Shown here in pieces: positions 1 to 9,294 of a DNA stretch of 64,000 bases. Location of the stretch: contig NZ_CP058561.1 of assembly GCF_018141425.1 (NCBI RefSeq), forward strand, positions 2,418,001 to 2,482,000. The letters are read 5' to 3'. The number at the start of each line of letters is the position of its first letter. The stretch's first letter is position 1. The translations under genes were made by a program, and so were the position numbers. This DNA comes from Vallitalea guaymasensis (GTDB lineage: Bacteria > Bacillota > Clostridia > Lachnospirales > Vallitaleaceae). The notes under the pieces are model-generated. The model saw only the letters and a program-made list of their open reading frames with translations, had not been told where the DNA came from and ran no database searches.

Positions 1-141
1 CCCCAATCAACTGTGTCACAGCATATTTCTAAATTAAAATCAGCTGGAATAATTGTTGGTGAACGTAAAGGACTAGAGATCACTTATAAAGTAGTTAATC
101 AAATAGCAATTGACCTGGTTACTTCCCTTTTTGATGATTAA
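1..141 (+). CDS. ArsR-family HTH regulator, C-terminal fragment
   Basis: An open frame runs in from the left edge and stops at 139-141, giving 46 residues. It reads like the recognition helix and wing of an ArsR/SmtB winged helix: QSTVSQHISKLKSAGII, then a short charged turn (GERKG) and a beta-wing (ITYKV). This family represses operons in response to metals or other signals. The N-terminal half and any metal ligands lie outside the window, so the effector cannot be judged. It converges on serS across a shared terminator. Family call fairly sure, specific role unknown. Confidence 0.75.
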   Translation, partial: PQSTVSQHISKLKSAGIIVGERKGLEITYKVVNQIAIDLVTSLFDD

Positions 142-164
142 TTTTATGACTCAAATACAAAAAT

Positions 165-234
165 ACAGGACTGACTCTTAATACATTATTGACGGCTATA
201 AGCTGTTGTAAGATATAAGAGACAGTCCTGTTTT
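165..234. terminator. Bidirectional terminator between arsR-like gene and serS
   Basis: Arms at 165-182 and 215-231 pair over 17 bases with one mismatch (ACAGGACTG and CAGTCCTGT at the ends). T-runs sit on both sides: TTTT after the right arm on the plus strand, and a T-rich stretch on the minus strand past the left arm. Placement between two convergent genes fits a shared terminator. Confidence 0.75.
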
Positions 235-245
235 ATATTAGTCTA

Positions 246-1517
246 TTATTGAATTTTCTCTAAACCACCCATATAATTTCTTAGGGCTTCTGGAATAACA
301 ACACTTCCATCTTCTTGTTGGAAATTCTCAAGTATTGCAGCCGTTGCTCTACCTGCAGCTACACCACTTCCATTAAGAGTATGAATGAATTTTGCTTTGT
401 CCTTTACATTATCTTTATATTTGATATTAGCTCTTCTAGCCTGGAAAGTTTCAAAGTTACTACAGCTTGAAATTTCTACATATCTATTATAACTTGGCAT
501 CCATACTTCAATATCGTATTTCATAGCAGCTGTGAATCCTAAGTCACCCATACATATCTTTACTACTCTATAAGGAATATTTAATAATTGTAGAACTTCT
601 TCTGCATCTTTTGTCAACTGTTCAAGTTCATTATAAGATTCTTCTGGTTTAACAAATTTTACTAATTCAACTTTATTGAACTGGTGTTGTCTTATCAACC
701 CTCTAGTATCTCTTCCTGCTGAACCTGCTTCTGCTCTGAAACATGCTGTATATGCACAATGTTTAATAGGTAGTTTAGCACCCTCAAGTATTTGTTCTCT
801 ATACATATTAGTTACTGGTACTTCAGCTGTTGGCACCAAGAAATAATCTGTACCTTCAACTTTGAATGCATCTTCTTCAAATTTAGGTAATTGTCCAGTT
901 CCTACCATACTTTTTCTATGAACCATAAAAGGTGGGAAAACTTCTGTATAGTCATGTTTATCTACATGTAGGTCTAACATAAAGTTGATTAAAGCTCTTT
1001 CTAATCTTGCTCCCTTACCTTTGTATACAGTAAATCTAGCTCCTGTTATCTTACCTGCTGATTCTGGATCAAGAATATCTAAGTCTTTACCAATATCCCA
1101 ATGGGCTTTTGGTTCAAATCCAAAATCTCTAACCTCTCCCCAACGTCTGATTTCAACGTTATCTTCATCTGTATCACCAGCTGGAACTGATTCGTTAGGT
1201 ATATTAGGTATAGTTAACATAAAGTTATATAAATCATTATCAACTTTTTTTACTTCACCATCTATTTCTTTAATCTTATTAGATAGTTCTTTCATCTCAG
1301 CCAATACTTCTTTTACATCTTTACCTTCTTTTTTCATGGCAGGAATTTGCTTTGATACAACGTTCTGCTTATTTTTCAATTGCTCTACTTCTTGTAATAA
1401 TTGTCTTCTCTTAGTATCAAGTTCCACAAAAGAATCAAGATCAAACTCCTCTTTTCTGTTTGATAAAGCTTCTTTCACTTGGTCAAAATTGTTTCTTAAC
1501 ATTTTAATATCTAACAT
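246..1517 (-). CDS. serS: Seryl-tRNA synthetase
   Basis: Charges tRNA-Ser with serine in the cytoplasm. The 423-residue product has the N-terminal coiled-coil arm (about residues 1-110, rich in K/E heptads) and the class II catalytic core. Motif 2 is visible ([16 protein letters not shown], then RQHQFNKVE), as is motif 3 ([17 protein letters not shown]). The ATG at 1517 is chosen over an upstream GTG at 1526: the protein then begins [10 protein letters not shown] as family members do, and GAAGGAG lies 8 bases before it. It is preceded by a serine T-box leader and a strong promoter, so transcription is probably controlled by uncharged tRNA-Ser. Length is normal for the family. Confidence 0.98.
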   Translation of the reverse strand: MLDIKMLRNNFDQVKEALSNRKEEFDLDSFVELDTKRRQLLQEVEQLKNKQNVVSKQIPAMKKEGKDVKEVLAEMKELSNKIKEIDGEVKKVDNDLYNFMLTIPNIPNESVPAGDTDEDNVEIRRWGEVRDFGFEPKAHWDIGKDLDILDPESAGKITGARFTVYKGKGARLERALINFMLDLHVDKHDYTEVFPPFMVHRKSMVGTGQLPKFEEDAFKVEGTDYFLVPTAEVPVTNMYREQILEGAKLPIKHCAYTACFRAEAGSAGRDTRGLIRQHQFNKVELVKFVKPEESYNELEQLTKDAEEVLQLLNIPYRVVKICMGDLGFTAAMKYDIEVWMPSYNRYVEISSCSNFETFQARRANIKYKDNVKDKAKFIHTLNGSGVAAGRATAAILENFQQEDGSVVIPEALRNYMGGLEKIQ

Positions 1518-1650
1518 CTTATTCACTCCTTCTATTTTTCTTTTCTATACGATTAACAAGCGACTTAGTCACTTAAGAGATTTCAGTTATCCTATATCTC
1601 TTTACCTTTCATTATCCAAAGACTGTACGAATATATAAATAAAAAACAAT

Positions 1651-1870
1651 AAAAAAACCCTTCGCCCTTAATGGGACGAAAGGATATCCGCGTTGCCACC
1701 CAATTTATTACAATAAAAATTGTAATCTCTTGATTAGTATTATAAAGGATACCAACCTCTAACTCATCGTCAGGTACTCCGGAAGTGGAGGGATTATTTC
1801 GTTTTGCCAGTTCTCACCATCTCTGACTCTCTTGAAAAACTACCTTAATCTTAGCTTCCATCATAGCACA
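1651..1870 (-). promoter_or_regulatory. T-box leader (serine) upstream of serS
   Basis: On the minus strand the leader carries the T-box core TTGGGTGGCAACGCGG (complement of 1687-1702). A terminator hairpin follows (CCTTTCGTCCC / GGGCGAAGGG, 1658-1682) with a T-run at 1651-1657. Upstream is a Stem I-like part with the AGAGAG and GGTG motifs. By alignment to the usual pattern of codon followed by ACYTTYGGAG, the specifier codon is TCC (complement of 1787-1789), which is serine. T-box core and terminator are seen directly; the specifier assignment is inference but agrees with the downstream gene. Confidence 0.93.
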
Positions 1871-1886
1871 AAAACTATTTTTAATA

Positions 1887-1915
1887 ATTATAATATATAT
1901 TATGTTTCTTTTCAA
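1887..1915 (-). promoter_or_regulatory. serS promoter
   Basis: Minus strand TTGAAA (complement of 1910-1915), exactly 17 bases, then TATAAT (complement of 1887-1892). It sits just upstream of the T-box leader, as expected for sigma-A transcription of serS. Confidence 0.8.
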
Positions 1916-1931
1916 CCTAAAATATTTTTAT

Positions 1932-2993
1932 CTATATTTCATAAGTATCTACAATAAAAAGTTTTTTATTCTCCATTAAATCAATTTCCACCCACTCATC
2001 ATATTTTCCATTTTCATCTTCCAGAATCCTTATGATAGGTCTTGATGGAAATCCATTATTCTGTTTTAGAACAATACCTTTCTTTCCTTCATTAGTTATG
2101 ATTCCCATACCTGATGGATATACTGCTATATATTTTATAAACTCATCAACAATTTCTTCATCAAACAATCGTCCTTTATTAGCAATAAGAAATTCTATTA
2201 CTTCATATATTTTATAAGCTTCTCTATAAGGTTTTTTGGTTACCATAGAATCAAAAACATTGCATATAGAAATAATTTTTGTCGCACTATTGATTTTATT
2301 GCCACTCCAGCCGAAAGGATATCCAGAACCGTCAACATTTTCATGATGAGTTAATATTATGACTTTAGATATAGAGCTTATCCATGAAGCTTCGCTTATC
2401 GCTTCATAACCATAGATTACATGTTGCTTAACTATTTCATATTCTTTTTCGGTTAACTTACCAGGTTTGTTAAGGATTTCTTCTGGAATAAGAACTTTAC
2501 CTAGATCATGCAATAAAGCACCTATAGCTATATCTTTAACTCTATTTTTGTTATAACCTAACTTTATAGACAATAAAACTGCTAAAGCACATACATTGAC
2601 AGAATGGGCATATGTATATTCATCTTTTCTCCTGATATCAACTAGATTAACAATAATATTACGTTGGGTCAATACATCCTCAACAATATCCTGAGCAGCT
2701 GATACAATATTAGTTAATTCTAGATGTCCTTGGGTACTATAATTCTCTAATACTTTTTTAACTTCTTTTTTACAGTTTTCTCTTGTCTTTTCTTCAATAA
2801 AATCTTTTAATTCAACACCTTCAGATAATTCATCCTCTATATAGATGTAATCTACTCCTAGCTCTCTTAAACGAACAACATAAGATTTCTTAATATGAAT
2901 CCCCTTTGATAAAAGAAAGCTACCATTTAATGAATAAACTGGTCGTGCTACTCTCTCATTACCTTTTAAATTGTCTATTAGTACTCTTCTCAT
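1932..2993 (-). CDS. HD-GYP domain phosphodiesterase
   Basis: A 353-residue protein with a C-terminal HD-GYP domain, the family that hydrolyses cyclic di-GMP. Visible motifs are HSVNVCALAV, the HD pair in LLHDLGKVLIPEEILNKPG, HVIYGYE, and THHENVDGSGYP, which holds the GYP loop and metal ligands. Residues 1-110 form a separate N-terminal region without a recognised sensor or membrane segment, so it should be cytosolic. The start ATG has AGGTGGG upstream. It is a single gene flanked by serS and a long non-coding region. All catalytic residues appear present. The signal it answers to is unknown. Confidence 0.93.
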   Translation of the reverse strand: MRRVLIDNLKGNERVARPVYSLNGSFLLSKGIHIKKSYVVRLRELGVDYIYIEDELSEGVELKDFIEEKTRENCKKEVKKVLENYSTQGHLELTNIVSAAQDIVEDVLTQRNIIVNLVDIRRKDEYTYAHSVNVCALAVLLSIKLGYNKNRVKDIAIGALLHDLGKVLIPEEILNKPGKLTEKEYEIVKQHVIYGYEAISEASWISSISKVIILTHHENVDGSGYPFGWSGNKINSATKIISICNVFDSMVTKKPYREAYKIYEVIEFLIANKGRLFDEEIVDEFIKYIAVYPSGMGIITNEGKKGIVLKQNNGFPSRPIIRILEDENGKYDEWVEIDLMENKKLFIVDTYEI

Positions 2994-3225
2994 TAAATCC
3001 CACCTACAGAACGGCTAAAAAATCTCTATTAACTATTACTCATTAATAAATAATCCAATAAAAAATATTAATCAAGTTTCTAAAGATAATTATTTGTTCT
3101 TTATCATTATTCGTTACTAAATAAAAATCTCTTTACAGTTGATATAATCATATCATTTTTTTATAGTATCTTCAATTAAAATTGAAATAAATGAATAAAA
3201 AGACTTATTATGGTAATCATTATTA

Positions 3226-3360
3226 ATGTACCATTTATTTACAATGTTTTATTTATGAGGATTTTGGTTTAGGAAATAAGCCTCAATAATATGGTACATC
3301 ATCTAATACCCCCCTCAACCTGCGTTTTATTCCCCCCCTGAAACGCAGGTTATTTTTATA
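3226..3360 (+). ncRNA. Candidate structured small RNA ending in a terminator
   Basis: Within a 1-kb gene-free stretch, three nested or successive stems occur: ATGTACCAT (3226-3234) with ATGGTACAT (3291-3299), an inner TGAGG/CCTCA pair (about 3256-3284), and a strong hairpin AACCTGCGTTT (3317-3327) / AAACGCAGGTT (3341-3351) followed by ATTTTTAT. The last hairpin looks like a plus-strand intrinsic terminator, yet no gene precedes it on this strand. No clear promoter was found. The alternatives are a short regulatory RNA or a terminator relic. Confidence 0.4.
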
Positions 3361-3819
3361 TTAGTTACAAAGACCTATTCTCTAATTTTTTTCTATCAAA
3401 AAGAAGTAAAATAGTTCATATTTCATATACTAATCTATATAATAAATTGTTATTTTATCAATTAATATACCTTAAAATATATTATAATCTCATATTTAAA
3501 ATATATGAATTTAATTAAAACATTACCTATATAATAATAGCTATTTATATTAAGTAAATTATATTTTTCGTTATTTTTTATATCCTATTTAACTGATCTG
3601 TTAAGTTTTCTAAATCGCAATTTATTGTTATAAATTTAACTATTTTTAATTATATTTGATATCATAACTTCTCAAGATAAGAAGTATCATTAAATATCTA
3701 TAGTGTTTTTTTATATATAATAACTATATTATAATCTTTGTTATGTGAAATATGCTGTCTTGTATACAGTATTTATAGTTATATTGTATATTTTATTTTG
3801 TATATTTTTATTTTAGTTA
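3361..3819. other. AT-rich intergenic stretch, no gene seen
   Basis: Very AT-rich DNA upstream of the adhE promoter. Only a weak dyad (ACTTCT at 3667-3672 / AGAAGT at 3680-3685) stands out. I see no supported gene or RNA here. Confidence 0.6.
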
Positions 3820-3848
3820 TTGACAAAATATTATCAATTTGCTATTAT
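3820..3848 (+). promoter_or_regulatory. adhE promoter
   Basis: TTGACA at 3820-3825, 17 bases, TATTAT at 3843-3848. It lies about 147 bases before the adhE start, with a Rex-like operator just downstream. Confidence 0.8.
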
Positions 3849-3875
3849 GTCAGTGTAATATTTTTTTGAAAATAA

Positions 3876-3893
3876 TTGTTAATATTTTAACAT
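3876..3893. promoter_or_regulatory. Rex-like operator upstream of adhE
   Basis: TTGTTAATATTTTAACAT matches the known Rex operator TTGTTAANNNNTTAACAA at all but the last fixed base. It sits 28 bases after the -10 hexamer, where a bound repressor would block transcription. Rex senses the NADH/NAD+ ratio and commonly controls adhE in clostridia, so regulation by Rex is a strong inference. No rex gene is in this window. Confidence 0.75.
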
Positions 3894-3994
3894 TATTTAT
3901 ATGTAGAAATCAATTTATTAAGCGACTACTTGTCGCATTTATAATTACAAAATAGGGAAAACTAATATTAAAAATATCTAGGAGGTATATAATT

Positions 3995-6610
3995 ATGGCA
4001 AACACAAAAGTCACTAAAACTAATGATAAACCAAATGTTGATGTGCCAAAAATGATTGACGAATTAGTATCAAAAGCTACAAAAGCATTAGACGAATATT
4101 TACAACTTAACCAAGAACAAGTAGATAACATTGTTAAAGAAATGTCACTTGCTGGATTAGACAAACATATGTATTTAGCTAAACTAGCTGTTGATGAAAC
4201 TGGTAGAGGAGTATATGAAGACAAAATAACTAAGAATATGTTTGCAACAGAATATATCTACCATAGTATCAAATATGAAAAAACAGTAGGTATCACTAAC
4301 ATTAATAAAGAAGAAGATTACATGGAAGTTGCAGAACCTGTTGGTGTTGTTGCTGGTGTAACTCCTGTTACTAACCCAACTTCAACTACATTATTTAAAG
4401 CTATTATTTCAGCAAAAGCAAGAAACCCAATCATCTTTGCATTCCATCCTTCAGCTCAAAAGTGTTCTGCTGAAGCAGCAAGAATTGTAAGAGATGCAGC
4501 TGTAAAAGCTGGTGCTCCAGAAAACTGTATTCAATGGATAGAAATGCCTTCATTAGAAGCAACAAATACATTGATGAACCATCCTGGTGTTGCTTTAGTA
4601 CTTGCTACAGGTGGATCTGGAATGGTTAAATCAGCTTATTCAACTGGAAAACCTGCACTTGGTGTTGGACCTGGTAACGTACCTTGCTTCATAGAAAAAA
4701 CTGCTGATGTTGAAAGAGCTGCAACAGATTTAATCTTATCAAAAGCATTTGACAACGGAATGATTTGTGCATCTGAACAAGGAGCAATCATTGAAGAACC
4801 TATATATAAACAAGTAACAGATTACATGAAAAAACAAAACTGCTACTTTACAACTAAAGAAGAAACTAAACGCTTAGAAGGCGTTGTTATGAACCTTGAA
4901 AAAGGTGCTGTTAATCCAGCAATAGTAGGTAAAGCACCTGTAGAGATTGCTAGATTAGCTAATATAGATATACCAGAAGATACAAAGGTTTTATGTTGTG
5001 AACTTGATGGAGTTGGACATGAATATCCATTATCCAAAGAAAAATTATCTCCTGTATTAGCTATCATAAAAGCTAAAAATGCTACAGATGGTATTGATCT
5101 ATGTGAAAAAATGGTTGAGATTGGTGGTCTTGGCCACTCATCAGTTATTCACTCTAATGATGATGAAGTAATCAAGCAATTCTCTTCCAGATTAAAAACT
5201 GGTCGTATAATAATCAATTCTCCTTCTACTCATGGAGCAATTGGAGATATATATAATACTAATATGCCATCTCTTACACTTGGTTGTGGTTCTTACGGAA
5301 GAAACTCAACAACATCAAATGTAACAGCTGTTAATCTAATAAATAAGAAAAGAGTGGCGAATAGAAGAGTGAATATGCAATGGTTTAAGATTCCAGAAAA
5401 AATATACTTTGAACCAGGTTCAGTACAATACTTAAGTAAAATGCAAAATATCAAAAAAGCTTTCATAGTTACTGACCCATTCATGGTAAAATTCGGATAC
5501 GTTGATAAGATTCTTTATCATTTAAGAAATAGAACTGATAGTATACATTGTGAAGTATTTACTGATGTTGAACCTGACCCATCTATCGAAACAGTTAAAA
5601 AAGGTGCAGAAATGATGCAAAAATTCGATCCTGATGTAATTATCGCATTAGGTGGTGGATCAGCTATGGATGCTGCAAAAGGAATGTGGTTATTCTACGA
5701 ACATCCAGAAGCAAGATTCAGTGACATGGCTCTCAAATTCATGGATATAAGAAAACGTGTATACAAATTCCCTACTATGGGTAATAAATCAAGATTTGTT
5801 GCTATACCTACTACATCAGGTACAGGATCAGAAGTAACTTCATTTGCAGTTATCACTGATAAAGAAAAAGGAATCAAATATCCTCTAGCTGACTATGAAT
5901 TAACTCCGGATGTAGCAATAATCGACCCAGATTTCGTAATGTCAGTACCTGCTGGTGTAACAGCTAATACTGGACTTGATGTATTGACACATGCTTTAGA
6001 AGCTTATGTTTCTGTTTTAGCTTCTGATTATACAGATGCACTTGCTCTAAAAGCTGCTGAATTAGTATTTGAATATTTACCAAGAGCTTACAAAAATGGT
6101 AATGACGCTGTAGCAAGAGAAAAAATGCATAATGCTTCATGTATGGCTGGTATGGCATTCACAAATGCATTCCTTGGTGTAAACCACTCAATGGCTCATA
6201 AATTAGGTGGAGAATTCCATATACCTCATGGTGCTGCTAACGCTATATTATTACCACATACTATAGAATATAACGGAAGCAAAACTCCAACAAAATTTGC
6301 TTCATTCCCTAAATATGAAAAATTCATAGCTCCTGAAAAATATGCTGACATAGCTAAGCACCTTAACTTACCTTGTAAGACACCAGAAGAAGGCGTAAAA
6401 TCACTAGCTAATGCAGTTAGAAAGCTTATGAAAGAACTTAATGTAAAAACTACAATAAAAGATTTTGGTGTAGATGAAAAAGAATTCCTAAGTAAAGTTG
6501 ATTATTTAGCAGACAGAGCATTTGAAGATCAGTGTACTCCTGCTAACCCAAGATTACCTTTAGTAAAAGAATTAGTTGACTTATACAAAAAAGCTTACTA
6601 CGGAAAATAA
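3995..6610 (+). CDS. adhE: Bifunctional acetaldehyde-CoA / alcohol dehydrogenase
   Basis: Reduces acetyl-CoA to acetaldehyde and then ethanol, regenerating NAD+ in fermentation. The 871-residue protein is the usual AdhE fusion. An N-terminal aldehyde dehydrogenase half (about 1-440) has the catalytic Cys in NGMICASEQGA. The C-terminal iron-dependent alcohol dehydrogenase half (about 450-871) has GGGSAMDAAKG for NADH and the metal-site segments TGLDVLTHALEAYVS and GVNHSMAHKLGG. AGGAGG lies 8 bases before the ATG. The gene stands alone, with its own promoter, a Rex-like operator and a strong terminator. Full length with no missing motif. Confidence 0.98.
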   Translation: MANTKVTKTNDKPNVDVPKMIDELVSKATKALDEYLQLNQEQVDNIVKEMSLAGLDKHMYLAKLAVDETGRGVYEDKITKNMFATEYIYHSIKYEKTVGITNINKEEDYMEVAEPVGVVAGVTPVTNPTSTTLFKAIISAKARNPIIFAFHPSAQKCSAEAARIVRDAAVKAGAPENCIQWIEMPSLEATNTLMNHPGVALVLATGGSGMVKSAYSTGKPALGVGPGNVPCFIEKTADVERAATDLILSKAFDNGMICASEQGAIIEEPIYKQVTDYMKKQNCYFTTKEETKRLEGVVMNLEKGAVNPAIVGKAPVEIARLANIDIPEDTKVLCCELDGVGHEYPLSKEKLSPVLAIIKAKNATDGIDLCEKMVEIGGLGHSSVIHSNDDEVIKQFSSRLKTGRIIINSPSTHGAIGDIYNTNMPSLTLGCGSYGRNSTTSNVTAVNLINKKRVANRRVNMQWFKIPEKIYFEPGSVQYLSKMQNIKKAFIVTDPFMVKFGYVDKILYHLRNRTDSIHCEVFTDVEPDPSIETVKKGAEMMQKFDPDVIIALGGGSAMDAAKGMWLFYEHPEARFSDMALKFMDIRKRVYKFPTMGNKSRFVAIPTTSGTGSEVTSFAVITDKEKGIKYPLADYELTPDVAIIDPDFVMSVPAGVTANTGLDVLTHALEAYVSVLASDYTDALALKAAELVFEYLPRAYKNGNDAVAREKMHNASCMAGMAFTNAFLGVNHSMAHKLGGEFHIPHGAANAILLPHTIEYNGSKTPTKFASFPKYEKFIAPEKYADIAKHLNLPCKTPEEGVKSLANAVRKLMKELNVKTTIKDFGVDEKEFLSKVDYLADRAFEDQCTPANPRLPLVKELVDLYKKAYYGK

Positions 6611-6626
6611 ATATATAATGTAAATG

Positions 6627-6671
6627 ATAACAAAAAAGAAGGGTTGCCATTTTTCCCTTCTTTTTTGTTAT
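6627..6671. terminator. Terminator after adhE
   Basis: A perfect 17-base stem (6627-6643 / 6655-6671) contains an A-run on the left and a T-run on the right, so it can work for both adhE and the convergent HAD gene. Confidence 0.9.
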
Positions 6672-6724
6672 ATATAAATATTAACTTTATCATAGTAATT
6701 GAAATAAATAAAAATGATATTCAT

Positions 6725-7534
6725 TTAAAAATCTTTTAATATGAATTTATTTATTACTTCTGCAACTCCACTTTGATTGTTGTTACATTTTGTTACATAA
6801 TTCGCCATTTCTTTTATTTCTTCTCTAGCATTACATATGGCTACTCCCATACCCGCATATTTAATCATATATTTATCATTGAAGCTATCTCCTACAGCTA
6901 TTATTTCTTCCTTATCTATATGTAAATAATTGGCAAGATATTCTAATGCTATACCTTTGTTAGCTTTCTTACTCAATACTTCTAAATATGTATGTTTTGA
7001 AAAGAATACATTAACTTTATCATTATATAACTCTATGATATGTTCTTGCATCTTTTCCAATATCTTAATATCATCATAGTTATATAATATTTTGATTGAT
7101 TTATCATAGTTTTTAAGATCGTCCACTACATCAGCTGCTATGTTACTAAGTCCTTGATAAGTCTCCGTCCTTGAAGTAACCTGTTCTACAATTACTCCTT
7201 TTTTATCATAGAGTTGAATATCAACTCCATATTCTCTACCTATATCAATCAATTTTGGAAGTATATCTTGTGGCAGTGGTTCATAAAAAATATTATTACC
7301 TTTTAAGTCATTGATAACAGCACCATTATAGGATATATAATAATCATTATCATTTGCGATTCCAAGTTGTTTAATAATATTTATAATTGACTTACTTACC
7401 CTGCCAGAACAAATAGTTATTATTGTTCCTTTACTATTAGCTTCTTGTATAGCTTTGATATTATCTGTAGATATACTTAAATCATCATCTAGAAGTGTGT
7501 CATCCATATCAAGTACTAACATCTTGTATCTCAA
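6725..7534 (-). CDS. Cof-type HAD-IIB family phosphatase
   Basis: A 269-residue haloacid dehalogenase-superfamily hydrolase, likely acting on small phosphorylated metabolites in the cytosol. Motif I is LDMDDTLLDDD (nucleophile and acid Asp), motif II is ICSGR, and motif IV is GDSFNDKYM. The long insert between motifs II and III fits a type IIB cap. The chosen start is a TTG at 7534: the protein then begins MRYKMLVLDMD as relatives do, and a GTGAGGG sequence sits about 8 bases upstream. An ATG at 7522 is the alternative. The TTG overlaps the stop of the upstream YkuS-like gene, which suggests coupled translation. Substrate unknown. Confidence 0.9.
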   Translation of the reverse strand: MRYKMLVLDMDDTLLDDDLSISTDNIKAIQEANSKGTIITICSGRVSKSIINIIKQLGIANDNDYYISYNGAVINDLKGNNIFYEPLPQDILPKLIDIGREYGVDIQLYDKKGVIVEQVTSRTETYQGLSNIAADVVDDLKNYDKSIKILYNYDDIKILEKMQEHIIELYNDKVNVFFSKHTYLEVLSKKANKGIALEYLANYLHIDKEEIIAVGDSFNDKYMIKYAGMGVAICNAREEIKEMANYVTKCNNNQSGVAEVINKFILKDF

Positions 7535-7821
7535 AAAAAGCCCTCACTTTCAAATAAACTGCTATATTTTCTACTATTAATTATATCTTCTACCTCTGCA
7601 TAAGATTTATTATTAGCATTAATCATTAATACATTATTTGTTTCTATAGAATTATGCATGTTATTACTAAAAATCTCATTATATAAACCTTTATATGCAG
7701 AACTTGAATAAATATATATATCATGAGTTTTAGTAGTAGTATTCCCATGTATTACTTTGTAGCCTCTACCTATTAAATAGTTTTCAATATTATCTAATCC
7801 ATCTTGTACTAATATGACCAT
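7531..7821 (-). CDS. YkuS-like UPF0180 family protein
   Basis: A 96-residue protein resembling UPF0180/YkuS, whose biochemical role is not known. It starts with an ILVQDGLDNIENYLIGRGYKV segment typical of that family, followed by a conserved-looking NANNKSYAEVEDII region. The ATG at 7821 is preceded by CTAGGAGGTGTT at good spacing; an upstream in-frame start at 7857 would add a Leu-rich tail without a ribosome binding site. Its stop overlaps the start of the HAD phosphatase, so the two form a small operon. Family call moderately sure. Confidence 0.7.
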   Translation of the reverse strand: MVILVQDGLDNIENYLIGRGYKVIHGNTTTKTHDIYIYSSSAYKGLYNEIFSNNMHNSIETNNVLMINANNKSYAEVEDIINSRKYSSLFESEGFF

Positions 7822-7905
7822 TAGAACACCTCCTAGTAATAATAATAGTATTACCAAGAGTCAATAAAATATAATATGAAAATTAAATATTGTTAATTGT
7901 TTTCC

Positions 7906-8403
7906 TTATTGTTTCATTGCCTTTTCCAAAGCTGCTTTTTCTTCTTCTGAAAGAACTTTTTCGCTTTTACCATCCTTTATTTCTTTTACATACATATAGC
8001 AGCCTTCTCTGCTATGCATACCATTCAACAAAATACCACTATCTGTTTGATTCAATAATGCTAAAACAAAACTTAATTGCCCACCCATATTATCAAAGGC
8101 ATTATATTTAACAACAGCAACTTTCTCAATAGATTGTCTAACATGTTTTTCCATTTCTCTTATATCAAGTTTCTGCTTATGAAGAATATCCTTTAGTCCA
8201 TCTATATCTTTAATATTTTTTTGCAATACATCTTCAATATTAAAGTCTTCCTTAGAGTTCATAAATTGATAATACTTATTTTTCCATTTCTTTATTCTAA
8301 TAGAATTAATAATCAATAATATTAACATTAATAAGGTTATACCACATAATACTGTTACTATTAATTCAACATTATTAGAAATATAATAATTTAACATCTC
8401 CAT
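7906..8403 (-). CDS. DUF4446 family membrane-anchored protein
   Basis: A 165-residue protein. One N-terminal transmembrane helix (about residues 12-33, VTVLCGITLLMLILLIINS) is followed by a coiled-coil stretch and a C-terminal domain with VVKYNAFDNMGGQLSFVLALL and the GMHSREGCYMYVKEI motif. This matches DUF4446, a family often found directly after parB in Clostridia. Here it lies 7 bases after parB on the same strand. Function unknown; the position suggests co-expression with chromosome segregation genes. Confidence 0.88.
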   Translation of the reverse strand: MEMLNYYISNNVELIVTVLCGITLLMLILLIINSIRIKKWKNKYYQFMNSKEDFNIEDVLQKNIKDIDGLKDILHKQKLDIREMEKHVRQSIEKVAVVKYNAFDNMGGQLSFVLALLNQTDSGILLNGMHSREGCYMYVKEIKDGKSEKVLSEEEKAALEKAMKQ

Positions 8404-8410
8404 CTAAAAA

Positions 8411-9292
8411 CTATCCTTCCTTGATTGAATTAATTAATTCAATTAATCTTTCTAACTCATCATCTGAGTAATACTCTATTTCTATTTTCCCCTTTTTCTT
8501 ACTTTTACGATTGATAGTAACTTTTGTTCCAAGAATCTCTTTAAACCTTTCTTCTACATCTTTATATATAGCAGATAAGGCTTCATCGTTTCTTGATTCT
8601 TTTTTAGGGAGCTTAGGTTTTGTAATGCTCTTGATGAGTTTTTCTGTATCTCTAACACTTAATTTTTCATCAAATACTCTATTTGCGATATTATATTGAA
8701 TCTCACCATCTTTTATTGCTAATAATGCTCTGGCATGTCCACTAGAAATCATCTCATCAACTATCATCCTCTGTACTCTTTCATCCAGATTCAATAATCT
8801 CATGGAGTTTGCTATTGCAGAACGACTTTTTGAAACTTTTTCAGCCACATCATCCTGTTTTAACTTAAAATCATTTATAAGTTTTTGATATGCAAACGCT
8901 TCTTCTATAGGATTAAGATTCTCTCTTTGTATATTTTCTATAAGTGATACTTCTAGTTTCTCTCTAGGTGTATAACCTTTAATTATTACTGGTACTTCCT
9001 TCAAGCCAGCTAATTTAGCCGCTCTCCATCTTCTTTCACCAGCAACTATTTCATAATATTTGTTCTTCTTAATAACTATCAACGGCTGAATAACTCCATA
9101 TTGTTTTATGGAATCTGACAACTCCTGTAATTGGTCTTCATCAAACTTTTTTCGTGGTTGTTCTTTATTGGGGCCTACTTCATTAATATTTATTTTAACT
9201 ATACCTTTACTTTTATCAGTGATTTCTTGTTCAAGATCATCTGTAATAAGAGCAGATAGACCTTTTCCTAACCCTCTTTTTACGGCAGCCAT
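8411..9292 (-). CDS. parB: Chromosome partitioning protein ParB (Spo0J)
   Basis: Binds parS sites, spreads by CTP-dependent clamping and loads SMC. The 293-residue product begins KRGLGKGLSALI, the ParA-contacting N terminus. It has the CTPase/ParB-N region with EQPRKKFDEDQL and the nucleotide loop GERRWRAAKLAG, then ENIQRENLNPIEEA, the helix-turn-helix (KLKQDDVAEKVSKSRSAIANSMRLL) and a C-terminal dimerisation domain. It starts 2 bases after parA, with AGGAAGG inside the parA end, so the two are coupled. A cluster of parS-like sites lies about 1.2 kb away, upstream of parA. Confidence 0.96.
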   Translation of the reverse strand: MAAVKRGLGKGLSALITDDLEQEITDKSKGIVKININEVGPNKEQPRKKFDEDQLQELSDSIKQYGVIQPLIVIKKNKYYEIVAGERRWRAAKLAGLKEVPVIIKGYTPREKLEVSLIENIQRENLNPIEEAFAYQKLINDFKLKQDDVAEKVSKSRSAIANSMRLLNLDERVQRMIVDEMISSGHARALLAIKDGEIQYNIANRVFDEKLSVRDTEKLIKSITKPKLPKKESRNDEALSAIYKDVEERFKEILGTKVTINRKSKKKGKIEIEYYSDDELERLIELINSIKEG

Positions 9293-9294
9293 TT

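Noticed and set aside
985-1638. 217-residue open frame on the plus strand
   Set aside because: It runs antisense through serS, has no ribosome site, and the serS frame is certain.
3291-3341. A 16-codon reading frame starting ATGGTACATCAT
   Set aside because: No convincing ribosome site, and it overlaps the hairpin stems; better explained as part of an RNA structure.
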